A stretch of 64,000 bases of DNA, taken from NCBI RefSeq assembly GCF_023534745.1, contig NZ_JAMHJQ010000001.1, forward strand, positions 299,232-363,231. Direction: 5' to 3'. Both the position numbers and the translations under genes were made by a program. Position 1 is the first letter of the stretch, and the number at the start of each line of letters is the position of its first letter. Under the pieces are notes generated by a model. That model did not search any database. It had not been told where the DNA came from and saw only the letters and a list, made by a program, of their open reading frames with translations. This document shows positions 1-8,688 of the stretch, piece by piece. The stretch is from Streptomyces sp. 35G-GA-8 (lineage in GTDB: Bacteria > Actinomycetota > Actinomycetes > Streptomycetales > Streptomycetaceae).

Positions 1-48
1 GTGCACGGCGGGCAAGGTGCGCACGGTGTCGCATACGGGACCCTGGAG

Positions 49-66
49 CACATCCCGCGGGATGTG
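49..66. promoter_or_regulatory. 18-bp perfect palindrome upstream of DUF5753 regulator
   Basis: CACATCCCG followed directly by CGGGATGTG forms a perfect 18-base palindrome that ends 24 bases before the chosen ATG of the regulator at 91. Its symmetry and position suit an operator, possibly for autoregulation. It could also be the stem of a leader hairpin. No experimental operator for this family is known to me that matches it. Confidence 0.4.
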
Positions 67-90
67 GGAGCGGCGGAAAGGGGGCAGATC

Positions 91-972
91 ATGAGACCGA
101 GGTCCGGCCCCACGGTGCACCACGCGGTCCTGGCCGCCCGGCTTCTGTCGCTGCGCGTGGGCGCCGGTCTGTCCGTGACCCAGGCGGCGGCGTCACTGGG
201 CGCGCACCGGACGACGGTCATGAGGATCGAACGGGCCGAGACGGCGCTCGACGCGGGCCAGGTCCGCACCCTGCTTGAGCGTTACGGGGCCGGTCAGGAG
301 GAGATCCGGCAGTTCCTCAGCGAGCTGGCCACCGCCAATCTGCCGGGGTGGTGGCACCCCTGGCGGGACGTGATGGACCCGTGGGACCTCGACCTGATGA
401 ACGTGGAATCCGCGGCCCGCATGGTCCGTGTCTGGCATCCGGCGCTGGTGCCCCCTCTGCTGCGCACCCCCGCGTACGCCAGGGCGGTGGAGGACATGCT
501 CGGGACGGACCGTTCACCGGCCGATCGCGCCAGACGCGTCGAACTGCTGACCGAGCGCCGGGCCCGGCTGGCGGAGCGGGGGGCACGGATCTGGTCCCTG
601 ATGACGGAAGCGGCGCTGCGTACGCGCGTGGGCGACGGGGGCATCATGGAGGAGCAACTCGCCGCGCTGCGTGAGGCCGCCGACCGCCCGGACGTCATCC
701 TTCAGGTGGCGCGGCTGACCGATCCACCGCATCCGCTCAGCGGCGTGGCCGCGCTGACGCTGTACCGGGTGGATGTGCCCGAGATCCCTGACCATGTGGT
801 CCGGGACAGCCCTGTCGGACCGGCCGACGTCTGGAGTGACACACGGACCGTGACGGCGTACCGGACACTCATCGACCAGGCGTGCGCCGCCGCCCCGCAT
901 CCGTCCACGCCGCTGCCGTACCCGTGCCCCGTGTCCGAGGCCGACCCGAGTGCTCCGCACCCGATGACCTGA
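91..972 (+). CDS. Helix-turn-helix regulator with DUF5753 (Scr1-like)
   Basis: Predicted cytoplasmic DNA-binding regulator of 293 residues. Residues ~10-65 form an XRE-type helix-turn-helix (leader LRVGAGLSVTQAAASLG, recognition part HRTTVMRIE). The rest is the DUF5753 domain, with the typical region around residues 110-250 in which short motifs such as LLRTPAYA and EERRARL-like segments recur in the family. ATG 91 is chosen because GGAAAGGGGG precedes it; an upstream in-frame GTG at base 1 would add residues without family similarity. Such regulators are abundant in Streptomyces and usually sit beside a small DUF397 protein, which is absent here. The next gene is a DUF574 methyltransferase 36 bases downstream, a recurrent partner. 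Targets cannot be read from sequence. Confidence 0.85.
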   Translation: MRPRSGPTVHHAVLAARLLSLRVGAGLSVTQAAASLGAHRTTVMRIERAETALDAGQVRTLLERYGAGQEEIRQFLSELATANLPGWWHPWRDVMDPWDLDLMNVESAARMVRVWHPALVPPLLRTPAYARAVEDMLGTDRSPADRARRVELLTERRARLAERGARIWSLMTEAALRTRVGDGGIMEEQLAALREAADRPDVILQVARLTDPPHPLSGVAALTLYRVDVPEIPDHVVRDSPVGPADVWSDTRTVTAYRTLIDQACAAAPHPSTPLPYPCPVSEADPSAPHPMT

Positions 973-1008
973 CCACCCGTTTCTGACCAGTGACCGAAAG
1001 GATCCACC

Positions 1009-1800
1009 GTGCCGGATGAGACTCCGCGTCGTATCGACACCTCCGTTCCGCACTCCGCGCGCATCTGGAACTACTGGCTGGGCGGCAAGGATCATTTCTC
1101 GGCCGACCAGGAGGCCGGGGACGCCTACCGAGAGGCCTATCCCCTGATCGAGGCGTTCGCGCGGGAGTCGCGCGGCTTTCTGCGGCGCTCCGTCACCTAT
1201 CTCGCGGCGGAGGCGGGGATGACGCAGTTCCTCGATCTGGGCGCCGGGCTGCCGACCGTGAACAACACGCACGAGGTCGCGCAGCGCATCGCCCCCACCG
1301 CGCGCATCGTGTACGTGGATCACGATCCGCTGGTCCTGCTGCACGTCCACGCGCTGCTCACCTCGACCGCCGAGGGCGCGACCGCCTATATCGAGGCGGA
1401 CATGCGGGACACGGACGCGGTGCTCGAGGGTGCGGCGGGGACTCTCGACATGTCACGGCCGATCGCGCTGGTCATCTCGGACGTGCTCGGCCACATCGTC
1501 GACTTCGACGAGGCCCTCGCCCTGGTCAAGCGGCTCGTGGAGCGGCTGCCGTCCGGCAGCTATCTGGCCCTGAGCCACGCGGCGGCCTCGGACGAGGGAC
1601 ACGCGGCGGCCCAGGACGCGTACAACGCGTCCGGGGCCATCCCGTACATCCTCCGCACACCCGAGCAGATCGTGAGGTTCTTCGACGGGCTGGAGGTGGT
1701 CGAGCCGGGGGTGGTGTCCTGGCCCCACTGGCACCCCGACGCCACCACCACGTCGGTCGCCGAGCGGGGCGGCTGGGGAGGCGTCGCCCGTATCCCCTGA
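1009..1800 (+). CDS. DUF574-family SAM-dependent methyltransferase
   Basis: Protein of 263 residues matching the actinobacterial DUF574/Methyltransf_19 family. The N-terminal signature (RIDTSVPHSARIWNYWLGGK) and the SAM-binding loop LDLGAGLPT near residue 80, followed by VYVDHDP near residue 103, are the family hallmarks. GTG 1009 is preceded by GAAAGGATC, a good ribosome binding site. The gene follows the DUF5753 regulator closely and probably shares its transcript. Methyl acceptors of this family are unknown. Members are very numerous in Streptomyces and often flank XRE/DUF397 modules, so a regulatory or signalling role is possible, but nothing in the sequence identifies a substrate. Confidence 0.88.
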   Translation: MPDETPRRIDTSVPHSARIWNYWLGGKDHFSADQEAGDAYREAYPLIEAFARESRGFLRRSVTYLAAEAGMTQFLDLGAGLPTVNNTHEVAQRIAPTARIVYVDHDPLVLLHVHALLTSTAEGATAYIEADMRDTDAVLEGAAGTLDMSRPIALVISDVLGHIVDFDEALALVKRLVERLPSGSYLALSHAAASDEGHAAAQDAYNASGAIPYILRTPEQIVRFFDGLEVVEPGVVSWPHWHPDATTTSVAERGGWGGVARIP

Positions 1801-1905
1801 CCAGTCCCCCTCCCTCTGAACACTCCCCTGACCACTCCCGCCGGCCACTTCCCCCGACCGCGTCCAGCGCGTGCGCGCGTACCGCCTCTCGCCGAAGCTG
1901 TACGG

Positions 1906-3414
1906 ATGGACAGTGACGGGCTGGTGGCGCGCCGGCTGATCGAGGCGGCGGCCCGCTCGGGCGCCTCGCTGATCGCGGAGACCGCCGCCGCCGTCTCGGG
2001 ATGGGCCGTCCTGGTCGACCCGACCGCGGGTGCCGTCTACAGCTCGCCGGAGCACGCGGCCGCGGCGGGGACCAGCGCCGCGGCAGGGGCCAAGTACACG
2101 GCGGCGCGGTCCGGGGACAGCGACGGCGAGGGCGACGGCGATACGACGGTCCGGCAGGTGGTGGGCGCCGCGCTCGTGGTCCACGCGGGCCCGGACGTCT
2201 CCGCCCGCCGGGCCGAGCTGGTGACCCGGACCACGGCCGGGCTGCTGGAAGTACGTGCCCGCCGCGCCGAAGAGCTCACGAGCGCGGAGATGCGGCTGCA
2301 CGCCGTGCTGACACGCCTGCTGCTGCGGGGCGAAACCCGTCTCGTGGCGGAGGTCGTCGGCGGTCTGCCCTCGCACGCCACCGTCTACCGGCTCTCCGGC
2401 GGCGCGGATCCGCAGGCCGTGTACCAGGCGGTGTGGCGCGCACTGCTGCCCACCGGTGCCCGGCCGGGTCCTGTCCGGGCACCTGTCCGGTCGATCTTCG
2501 CCGGCCCGCGAAGATCGACCGGAGGGGGTCTGGGCGCGGCCACGCTCATCTCCCTCCTGGACGGTGAACTGGTCGTCGTGGCCCTCCATGACGCCGCGCG
2601 GGACGACGGACGCGTCCTGCGGCTCATCGCCCGCTCGGCGGAGCGGCACGGGCTGCTCGGCGGGGTCGCGGACCCCGTGCCGCTCGACCTGCTGGCCGCG
2701 GCCTTCACCGAGGCGGGGCAGGCACGCGCGGGGGCCGCGGTGGGCCGCTGGCTGGTCCCGGCGGCCGGGCTCGGCGACCGTGCCCTGCTGCGGATCATCC
2801 CGCCCGACCGGCTCGCCGCATGGGCGTCGTCCCTGCTGGGGCCGCTCACACGGCCGCAGCGCCAGGCGCTGGAAGGCTGGCTGCGTACCGGGTCGGTCGG
2901 GGCCACGGCACAGATGCTGGGGGTCTCCCGAGGCACCACGCGCTCACGGCTGCGGACGGCGGGCGAGCGGCTGGGCGGTCTGGACACCCCACTCGCCCTG
3001 GCGCGGCTCTCCTTGGCGCTGCGCGCCCCGGCCGCCGGGCCCACGGAGTCGGCCGGGCCCGCCGACGCGGGCCCGCCCGCCGCGCTCCCCACGGAACTCG
3101 TGGACGCCGCGTCGGCGCGCCGTTGGGCCACGGAACTGACCGAACCGCTCGACACACCGCAACGGATCGCCCTGCGTGTCTGGTTCGGCCATCTCGGCAG
3201 CGTCGCCCCGGCCGCCGAGGAGTTGGGTCTGCACCGTACGACGCTCCGGCGGTGGCTGGAGGAGATCGGCCGGCTGCTGGATGTGGACCTGTCGTCCGCG
3301 ACCGTCCGTGCGGACCTCTATCTCGCGCTGGAGACCCTCGCCGGCCCGGACGACTCCCCCGGCGCGCTGCCACGCCGGGGAGGCCGCACGTACCGGCGGC
3401 CGGAGAATCTCTGA
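1906..3414 (+). CDS. PucR-like regulator with two C-terminal helix-turn-helix segments
   Basis: Predicted 502-residue transcription factor. An N-terminal sensory region (~1-230) is followed by two related helix-turn-helix segments near residues 320-350 (ending [19 protein letters not shown]) and 430-460 ([19 protein letters not shown]), each of the PucR C-terminal type. The ATG at 1906 lacks a strong ribosome binding site. Residues around 190-206 are encoded by a palindromic repeat (2487-2522) that is read through in frame, inserting [11 protein letters not shown]-like sequence between the sensory part and the DNA-binding half. Neither neighbour shares a transcript obviously. The next gene, an epoxide hydrolase, starts 70 bases later on the same strand and could be a target. 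Confidence 0.75.
   Translation: MDSDGLVARRLIEAAARSGASLIAETAAAVSGWAVLVDPTAGAVYSSPEHAAAAGTSAAAGAKYTAARSGDSDGEGDGDTTVRQVVGAALVVHAGPDVSARRAELVTRTTAGLLEVRARRAEELTSAEMRLHAVLTRLLLRGETRLVAEVVGGLPSHATVYRLSGGADPQAVYQAVWRALLPTGARPGPVRAPVRSIFAGPRRSTGGGLGAATLISLLDGELVVVALHDAARDDGRVLRLIARSAERHGLLGGVADPVPLDLLAAAFTEAGQARAGAAVGRWLVPAAGLGDRALLRIIPPDRLAAWASSLLGPLTRPQRQALEGWLRTGSVGATAQMLGVSRGTTRSRLRTAGERLGGLDTPLALARLSLALRAPAAGPTESAGPADAGPPAALPTELVDAASARRWATELTEPLDTPQRIALRVWFGHLGSVAPAAEELGLHRTTLRRWLEEIGRLLDVDLSSATVRADLYLALETLAGPDDSPGALPRRGGRTYRRPENL
2487..2522. repeat. Palindromic repeat element inside the PucR-like gene
   Basis: Two 15-base arms, CCGGTCGATCTTCGC and GCGAAGATCGACCGG, flank a CGGCCC loop. The same core (GATCTTCGC, GCGAAGATC, preceded by CTGTCCGG) forms the centre of the large palindrome near 63774, so this is a dispersed element and not chance symmetry. 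The 9-base string CCTGTCCGG also occurs just upstream at ~2470 and again at ~2482. The element is read in frame, so the coding sequence stays open. Confidence 0.75.
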
Positions 3415-3484
3415 GGAGGGGGCGACTCCCACACCGGGGCGCCGTCGTCAGGGTGGTGGACGGCCGGACATAGCATGCGCGTCC

Positions 3485-4687
3485 ATGACGACATCGGCAC
3501 CTGATTCCATCCGCCCCTTCCATCTCGACATCCCCCAGAGCGAACTGGACGATCTGTGGGATCGCCTGGATCGCACCCGCTGGCCCGACGAACTGCCGGG
3601 GGTGGGGTGGGCCTACGGCGTCCCCCTCGGCTACCTCAAGGAACTCACGCGTTACTGGCGGCACGAGTACGACTGGCGGGCCGCGGAAGCCGGGCTGAAC
3701 ACCTGGCCGCAGTTCACCACGACCATCGACGGCGCGAACATCCACTTCGCCCATGTCCGCTCCCCGGAACCGGACGCGACCCCGCTGCTGATGACCCACG
3801 GCTGGCCGGGCTCGATCGTCGAATTCGCCCGGGTCGTCGGTCCGCTCACCGATCCGCGCGCGCATGGCGGCGACCCCTCGGAAGCGTTCCATCTGGTGCT
3901 GCCGAGCCTCCCCGGGTTCGGGCTGTCCGGCCCGACGAGGGAGACGGGCTGGGAGTTCCGGCGGGTGGCCGCCGCCTTCACCGAGCTGATGCGGCGCCTC
4001 GGCTACGAGCGGTACGGGGTGCAGGGCGGCGACTGGGGGGCGGCCGTTTCCCGGGAGATCGGCCGGACCCGGCCCGATCTGGTCATCGGCGTCCATCTGA
4101 ACCTGCTGCCGAACGCGGCGGCGGCCCACAAGCCCGGCGCGGACGAACTGGACGCGCTGCCCCCGCAGGAGCGCGAGCGCACGCTCGCCTCCTGGGAACG
4201 CGCCCAGGAGTGGAGTCGGGACCGGCAGGGATACGCCGACATCCAGTCCACCCGGCCGCAGACGCTGGCGTACGGCCTGACCGACTCGCCGGTGGGTCAA
4301 CTGGCCTGGATCGTGGAGAAGTTCAAGGAGTGGACCGACTCCCGGGAGCGCCCGGAGGATGCCGTCGACCGCGACCAGATGCTCACGAACGTGATGCTGT
4401 ACTGGCTGACCGGCACGGCCGGCTCGTCGGCCCGTATCTACTACGAGCGGGCGCACGCCGATTACTGGGGCACACCGCCCGAGCCGTCGACGGCGCCGAC
4501 CGCGCTGGCCGACTTCGCGCGGGAGAACTTCATCCCGCTGCGGCATGTCGCGGACCGGACGAACACCATCGTGCAGTGGACGGAGTACGACAGGGGCGGG
4601 CACTTCGCGGCCATGGAGCAGCCGGACCTGCTGGTCGGCGACGTACGGCGGTTCTTCCGGACGGTCGGCGGGGCGCCCGTCGCATGA
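3485..4687 (+). CDS. Epoxide hydrolase, EHN-domain alpha/beta hydrolase
   Basis: 400-residue cytosolic alpha/beta hydrolase of the microsomal/juvenile-hormone epoxide hydrolase type. The N-terminal EHN domain (~8-115) starts with [17 protein letters not shown] and contains RWPDE. The oxyanion motif HGWPGS lies at 105-110. The nucleophile is Asp183 in GGDWGA. The catalytic His is in [10 protein letters not shown] close to the C-terminus. Two tyrosines of the lid that polarise the epoxide are expected in the cap region. Length is normal for the family. The start is the ATG within GTCCATG, without a strong Shine-Dalgarno. It is likely a detoxifying or xenobiotic-directed hydrolase that converts epoxides to diols. 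The preceding regulator ends 70 bases upstream. Confidence 0.9.
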   Translation: MTTSAPDSIRPFHLDIPQSELDDLWDRLDRTRWPDELPGVGWAYGVPLGYLKELTRYWRHEYDWRAAEAGLNTWPQFTTTIDGANIHFAHVRSPEPDATPLLMTHGWPGSIVEFARVVGPLTDPRAHGGDPSEAFHLVLPSLPGFGLSGPTRETGWEFRRVAAAFTELMRRLGYERYGVQGGDWGAAVSREIGRTRPDLVIGVHLNLLPNAAAAHKPGADELDALPPQERERTLASWERAQEWSRDRQGYADIQSTRPQTLAYGLTDSPVGQLAWIVEKFKEWTDSRERPEDAVDRDQMLTNVMLYWLTGTAGSSARIYYERAHADYWGTPPEPSTAPTALADFARENFIPLRHVADRTNTIVQWTEYDRGGHFAAMEQPDLLVGDVRRFFRTVGGAPVA

Positions 4688-4883
4688 CGGTCGGCGCGCC
4701 GGACGAGCGCGTTCGGGTGCGGGTGCGCGTGCGGGTGCGTGGAGGGCGCCGATCCGGTTCGATGTCTTGACCCGGTTCGAACCCGTCGGTAACTTCCAGG
4801 CTCCGCCCCGAGTCGGCGCGCACCAACGGCCCTCGTTCTGGGGGCCGTTGCCCAGGATCGTGTCCTGTTCAAAGGAGAACGAC

Positions 4884-5765
4884 ATGTCCCTACGTTCAGC
4901 CGGGTACGGCCTGGCGGCCATGGCCGTCACGATCTCCCTCATCGGATCGGCGGCGCCGGCGCAGGCCGCGGAGAACACCTCGCCCCTCAACTATGTGGCG
5001 CTCGGCGACAGTTACGCGGCCGGGTCGGGCGTACTGCCCTTCGCCGTCCCGGCGCCGCTCCTCTGTCTGGGCTCCGCGAAGAACTATCCACGGGTCATCG
5101 CCGACGCGACGGACGCGAAGCTGACCGACGTGACCTGTGGTGGCGCCGAGACCCGGCACTTCGAGACGTCCCAGTACCCCGGTGTCGCCCCTCAACTCGA
5201 CGCGGTCACCGAGGACACGGACCTGGTGACGGTCAGCATCGGCGGCAACGACAGCTCCGTCTTCGCCGGAGCGGTCCTCGCCTGTGGCGCGGCCGGGGTG
5301 CTCTCCGGGGGCAAGGGCAGCCCCTGCCGCGACACCTGGGGAGACCATTTCGACCGGCTGATCGAGGAGAAGACCTACCCAGCCGTCAGAACCGCCCTCC
5401 AGAAGGTCAAGGAGAAGGCGCCGAACGCGCGCGTGGTCGTGGTGGGTTACCCCTGGCTGCTGCCGGCGAAGGCCGACCGCTCATGCTTCGCGAAGATGCC
5501 TATCTCCGAGGGCGATGTGCCGTATCTGCGCGGCATGCAGGGCCATATGAACGAGATCCTGGAGCAGGCCGCGAACGAGACAGGGACGACGTACGCCGAC
5601 ATGGCCGGCGCCTCCGACGGCCATGACGCCTGTCAGCCCCGGGGAACCCGGTGGGTGGAACCGGTGTTCTTCTTCGATCAGCTCAATCCGGTGCACCCCA
5701 ACGCGCTGGGCGAGGAGAAGATGGCCGACCAGGCGATGCGGGCCCTGCCGGCCACGCACCGGTGA
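4884..5765 (+). CDS. Secreted SGNH/GDSL-family esterase
   Basis: 293-residue exported hydrolase. A Sec signal peptide covers residues 1-28 and ends APAQAA. Block I is GDSYAAG with the nucleophilic Ser, block III is GGND, and block V is the DQLNPVHPN region that supplies Asp and His, so the catalytic set is complete. Six cysteines in the mature part suggest three disulfides, as in the secreted Streptomyces esterases and lipases of this fold. AAAGGAG lies just before ATG 4884. It stands alone; a GTGCGGGTGCG-rich stretch separates it from the epoxide hydrolase. The substrate is probably an acyl or acetyl ester of lipids or plant polymers; specificity is not visible. Confidence 0.9.
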   Translation: MSLRSAGYGLAAMAVTISLIGSAAPAQAAENTSPLNYVALGDSYAAGSGVLPFAVPAPLLCLGSAKNYPRVIADATDAKLTDVTCGGAETRHFETSQYPGVAPQLDAVTEDTDLVTVSIGGNDSSVFAGAVLACGAAGVLSGGKGSPCRDTWGDHFDRLIEEKTYPAVRTALQKVKEKAPNARVVVVGYPWLLPAKADRSCFAKMPISEGDVPYLRGMQGHMNEILEQAANETGTTYADMAGASDGHDACQPRGTRWVEPVFFFDQLNPVHPNALGEEKMADQAMRALPATHR

Positions 5766-6027
5766 GCGTCCGCCCGGGGCGTGCCCGTCCGGTCGACCGG
5801 CGGTCGGGGCGTCGGGCAGCGGCCCCTCCCGACATGCGTATCCGGGAGGTTCGGGGTTCGCTTGAGGTGCTGTCCGGCCGCGTACATCCATCAGCCACCC
5901 CCGTGTCCGGGGCCGGACAGCTCGACCGGCCGGAGGAACACCGTGCGGTGTCCGGATGCGGCGGCACGTCGTACCGGGCAGACTGACGGCGCGGGGGACG
6001 ACGGTCCGATGAGGCAGCTGACTGCCC

Positions 6028-7371
6028 TCACTGGACCGTCCCCCGTCCATGACGTCCATGTCCCTGGCCGGGCGGCTCGGCGGCGGTGAAACGCACCCGG
6101 ATGGTGAGGCCGCCCGCCGCGTTGGCCGTCGCGACGGCGGTGGCGCCATGGGCACGGGCGATGGCGGCGACGATGGAGAGACCGAGGCCGACACCGTCGC
6201 CCGGGGCGTGCCGGCGTTCCTCGATACGCCGGAACGGCTCGAAGAGCAGCGGGACGGTCCCCGTGGGGATGACCGGTCCGGTGTTGCTCACTTCCAGGCG
6301 GCCGGCGCCGGTGCGGACGCTGACGCTGCCGCCCGGGTGGTTGTGCCGGATCGCGTTGCTCACCAGGTTGTGTGTCAGCCGTTCGAGCAGGACGGGGTCG
6401 CCGGTGGTCCGCAGGGGCTGGAGATCGAGGTGCGGTGTCACGTCGCGATCGGCCGCCTCGGGGCCGGCGGCGAGGGCCACGGCACGCGCGACCTCGCGCA
6501 GATCGACCGGTTCGCGGCGGCGCATGCCCTGCTCGGACGTGGCGAGGAGCAGCAGCCCCTCGATCAGATGGCCCTGCTGTTCGGATGTCTTGATGAGCTT
6601 GGTACGGATCCGGGCCACCCGCTGGGGATCCGGGTTGTCCGCCAGACCGATCTCGGCGGCGGCCCGCTGGAGTGCCACCGGGGTGCGCAGTTCGTGTGCG
6701 GCGTTGGCGGCGAATCTCTGCTGCGCGTGGACCAGTTGCTGTATGCGGTCGAGCATCTCGTCGAAGGTGTCGGCGAGTACCTTCAGCTCGCCCGGGGGCG
6801 CGCGCAGGGCGATGCGTTCATGGAGGTTCGTGCCGGAGAGAAGCCGAGCGGTCTCGGTGACATGACGTACCGGACGCAGCACACGGCCGGCCATCCACCA
6901 GGCGACGGCGACCGCCGCCGCGGCGAACGCGACGAGGGCGATCAGGGAGACGACGACCAGGTCGTTGAGGGCGGCGGACCGTATGTCGTCGATGAACCTG
7001 GTGGATTGGGCCTCGCCGGCCAGGACCATGGACCGCTCGATCCGGCGGCCGTCGTGGGTCTCGTCGGAGCTCGCCCCCGGAGTCGTCCCGGGGAGGGGCG
7101 TCAGGTCGGCGGTGGACTCTCCCGAGCCCTGTCGGGGGCCGGGCGAGACCTCGACCGCTGTGGCCGGGAGCCTCTTCACCGCTCCACCGATGCTGGAGTA
7201 CAGCCCCTGCCCCAGCAGCACATAGATCAGCGCGATGAGGGCGCCGCCGACCAGAAGCAGCATCAGGGTGCACAACGCGGTGAGGCGGGCGCGTTCGCTT
7301 CCCAGCGTCGGCACCGGGAAGCGCCCCGCCCTCCGGCCGAGCCGGCGGTACGGGCGACCGTGCCCGGTCAC
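6028..7371 (-). CDS. Two-component sensor histidine kinase
   Basis: 447-residue membrane sensor. A first membrane helix lies at ~31-52 and a second at ~155-180, with about 100 extracytoplasmic residues between them. The second is followed by a HAMP domain, a HisKA box with the phospho-accepting His in AHELRTP, and a HATPase domain with N, G1 (GDGVGLGLSIV) and G2 motifs. GTG 7371 is chosen because it overlaps the response regulator stop as GTGA, signalling translational coupling. With its partner it is divergent from a lipoprotein/MacA/MacB-like export operon, which it may control, as in antibiotic- or envelope-stress systems. The signal is unknown. Confidence 0.92.
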   Translation of the reverse strand: MTGHGRPYRRLGRRAGRFPVPTLGSERARLTALCTLMLLLVGGALIALIYVLLGQGLYSSIGGAVKRLPATAVEVSPGPRQGSGESTADLTPLPGTTPGASSDETHDGRRIERSMVLAGEAQSTRFIDDIRSAALNDLVVVSLIALVAFAAAAVAVAWWMAGRVLRPVRHVTETARLLSGTNLHERIALRAPPGELKVLADTFDEMLDRIQQLVHAQQRFAANAAHELRTPVALQRAAAEIGLADNPDPQRVARIRTKLIKTSEQQGHLIEGLLLLATSEQGMRRREPVDLREVARAVALAAGPEAADRDVTPHLDLQPLRTTGDPVLLERLTHNLVSNAIRHNHPGGSVSVRTGAGRLEVSNTGPVIPTGTVPLLFEPFRRIEERRHAPGDGVGLGLSIVAAIARAHGATAVATANAAGGLTIRVRFTAAEPPGQGHGRHGRGTVQ

Positions 7372-8039
7372 CGGTCGTCCTCCGCGGCGATGCGGTACCC
7401 GGCGCCCGGCACGGTCTCGATCACATCGGGCACACCGAGCTTCGTCCGGAGCCGGCTGAGTGTGACCCGTACCGCGTTCGTGCGGTAGCTGATCCCCTCT
7501 TCCCACACCTGCTCGACGAGATCGTCACTGCTGACCACACTCCCGCACGCCCGCAGGAGTGTTTCCAGCACGGCGAACTCCTTCAGGGACAACCGCAGCG
7601 GCCGGCCGTCGCGCCGCGCCTGGCGGGCGGAGGTGTCCAGGACGATGCCCGCGCGTCTGATCACGGGCGGCAGCATGGGGTTGGCGCGGCGGCCCAGAGC
7701 CAGCACGCGGGCCAGCAGTTCCTCGTACGCGAAGGGCTTGGCCAGATAGTCGTCCGCTCCCAGGCCCAGGCCCTCGACACGGTCATGGACCGTCCCGAAC
7801 GCGGTCAGCATCAGGACGCGGGTGAGGAGCCCGCGCTCGACGATCCGCCGGCAGACCTCGTCGCCGGGCAGTCCTGGGAGGTCGCGGTCCAGGACGATCA
7901 CGTCGTACGCGCCGAAGGTCAGCCGCCGCATCGCCGCCAGGCCGTCACCGGCCACATCGACGGCGAGGGCGTTTCGACGCAGCCCGTCGGCGATCATCTC
8001 GGCGAGGAATTCCTCGTCCTCCACAACAAGCACGCGCAT
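7368..8039 (-). CDS. OmpR-family response regulator
   Basis: 223-residue DNA-binding response regulator. The receiver domain (1-115) contains the acidic pair ED near residue 7-8, phospho-acceptor Asp51 in VIVLDRDLPG, and the Lys of LAKPF near residue 101. The C-terminal winged helix (~125-220) contains LSLKEFAVLETLL and the recognition helix region NAVRVTLSRLRTKLG. ATG 8039 begins the MRVLVVEDEE segment; longer in-frame starts would run into the divergent promoter region. It is co-transcribed with and coupled to the histidine kinase downstream. The 134-base gap to the divergent lipoprotein gene at 8174 should contain its binding site if it regulates that operon. Confidence 0.93.
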   Translation of the reverse strand: MRVLVVEDEEFLAEMIADGLRRNALAVDVAGDGLAAMRRLTFGAYDVIVLDRDLPGLPGDEVCRRIVERGLLTRVLMLTAFGTVHDRVEGLGLGADDYLAKPFAYEELLARVLALGRRANPMLPPVIRRAGIVLDTSARQARRDGRPLRLSLKEFAVLETLLRACGSVVSSDDLVEQVWEEGISYRTNAVRVTLSRLRTKLGVPDVIETVPGAGYRIAAEDDR

Positions 8040-8173
8040 GGATACCTGTGTACCGGAGGAACACCTTTCACCACTGTTACGGGTTCGGTGAAAGCGATGA
8101 AACACACACTGCCGCGAAGGTCTCCTCGGCACACGTCAGCACACTTCAGCACACCGAAACGCGGAGACCGATC

Positions 8174-8656
8174 ATGCGGACGAAGAAGATCAAGCCGGCC
8201 GTGGCATGCGCGATAACGGCGCTCACACTGTTCCTCACCGGATGCTCGGGCGACTCCGGCGGCCAGAGCTCGTCGGGCGGCGGTACCGGCGGCCAGAGCT
8301 CGCCCGCCGACAAACGGGCGAAGGCCAACGACTGTCTGCGCGAGAAGGGCGCCGAGGTCACGGAGCCCGGGAAGCCGGGCGAGATGGCGGCGATCCAGCC
8401 CGGGAAGCTGTCGCAGGACGAGTTCGCCCAGGCCATGAAGGACTGCGAAGTGGGCGGCGGCGGTCCGAACGGCGGCGGCTTCACCCAGGCGCAGAAGGAC
8501 AAGATGCTCGCCTACGCCGAGTGCATGCGGGACGAGGGCCTCGAATACCCGGATCCGGAGTTCGAGGGCGGTTCGGCCAAGCTCCAGCAAGTCCCGGACG
8601 GCGACAAGGACGCGTTCGCCGCCGCCGACAAGGTCTGTGCGGCGAAGACCGGCTGA
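8174..8656 (+). CDS. Small secreted lipoprotein of an export operon
   Basis: 160-residue lipoprotein. A short positively charged N-terminus, a hydrophobic stretch and the lipobox LTGC place the lipidated Cys at residue 24. A Ser/Gly-rich linker follows. The mature part contains two copies of a CLREKG/CMRDEG-like motif (around DCLREKGAEV and ECMRDEGLEYPDP) and further cysteines, a pattern seen in small actinobacterial lipoproteins encoded next to MacA/MacB-type pumps. It begins the operon that continues with the adaptor protein 32 bases downstream. It is probably a surface accessory of the pump or a sensor element for the divergent kinase; its function is not known. Confidence 0.85.
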   Translation: MRTKKIKPAVACAITALTLFLTGCSGDSGGQSSSGGGTGGQSSPADKRAKANDCLREKGAEVTEPGKPGEMAAIQPGKLSQDEFAQAMKDCEVGGGGPNGGGFTQAQKDKMLAYAECMRDEGLEYPDPEFEGGSAKLQQVPDGDKDAFAAADKVCAAKTG

Positions 8657-8688
8657 CGCTCCCGATCGGCGAGTGAAAGGCACTCCGT

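Noticed and set aside
1453-2649. Long antisense reading frames opposite the methyltransferase and PucR-like genes, and many similar ones elsewhere
   Set aside because: High GC content keeps all frames open. These run opposite strong family matches, have low-complexity Arg/Pro/Gly translations, and no start signals.
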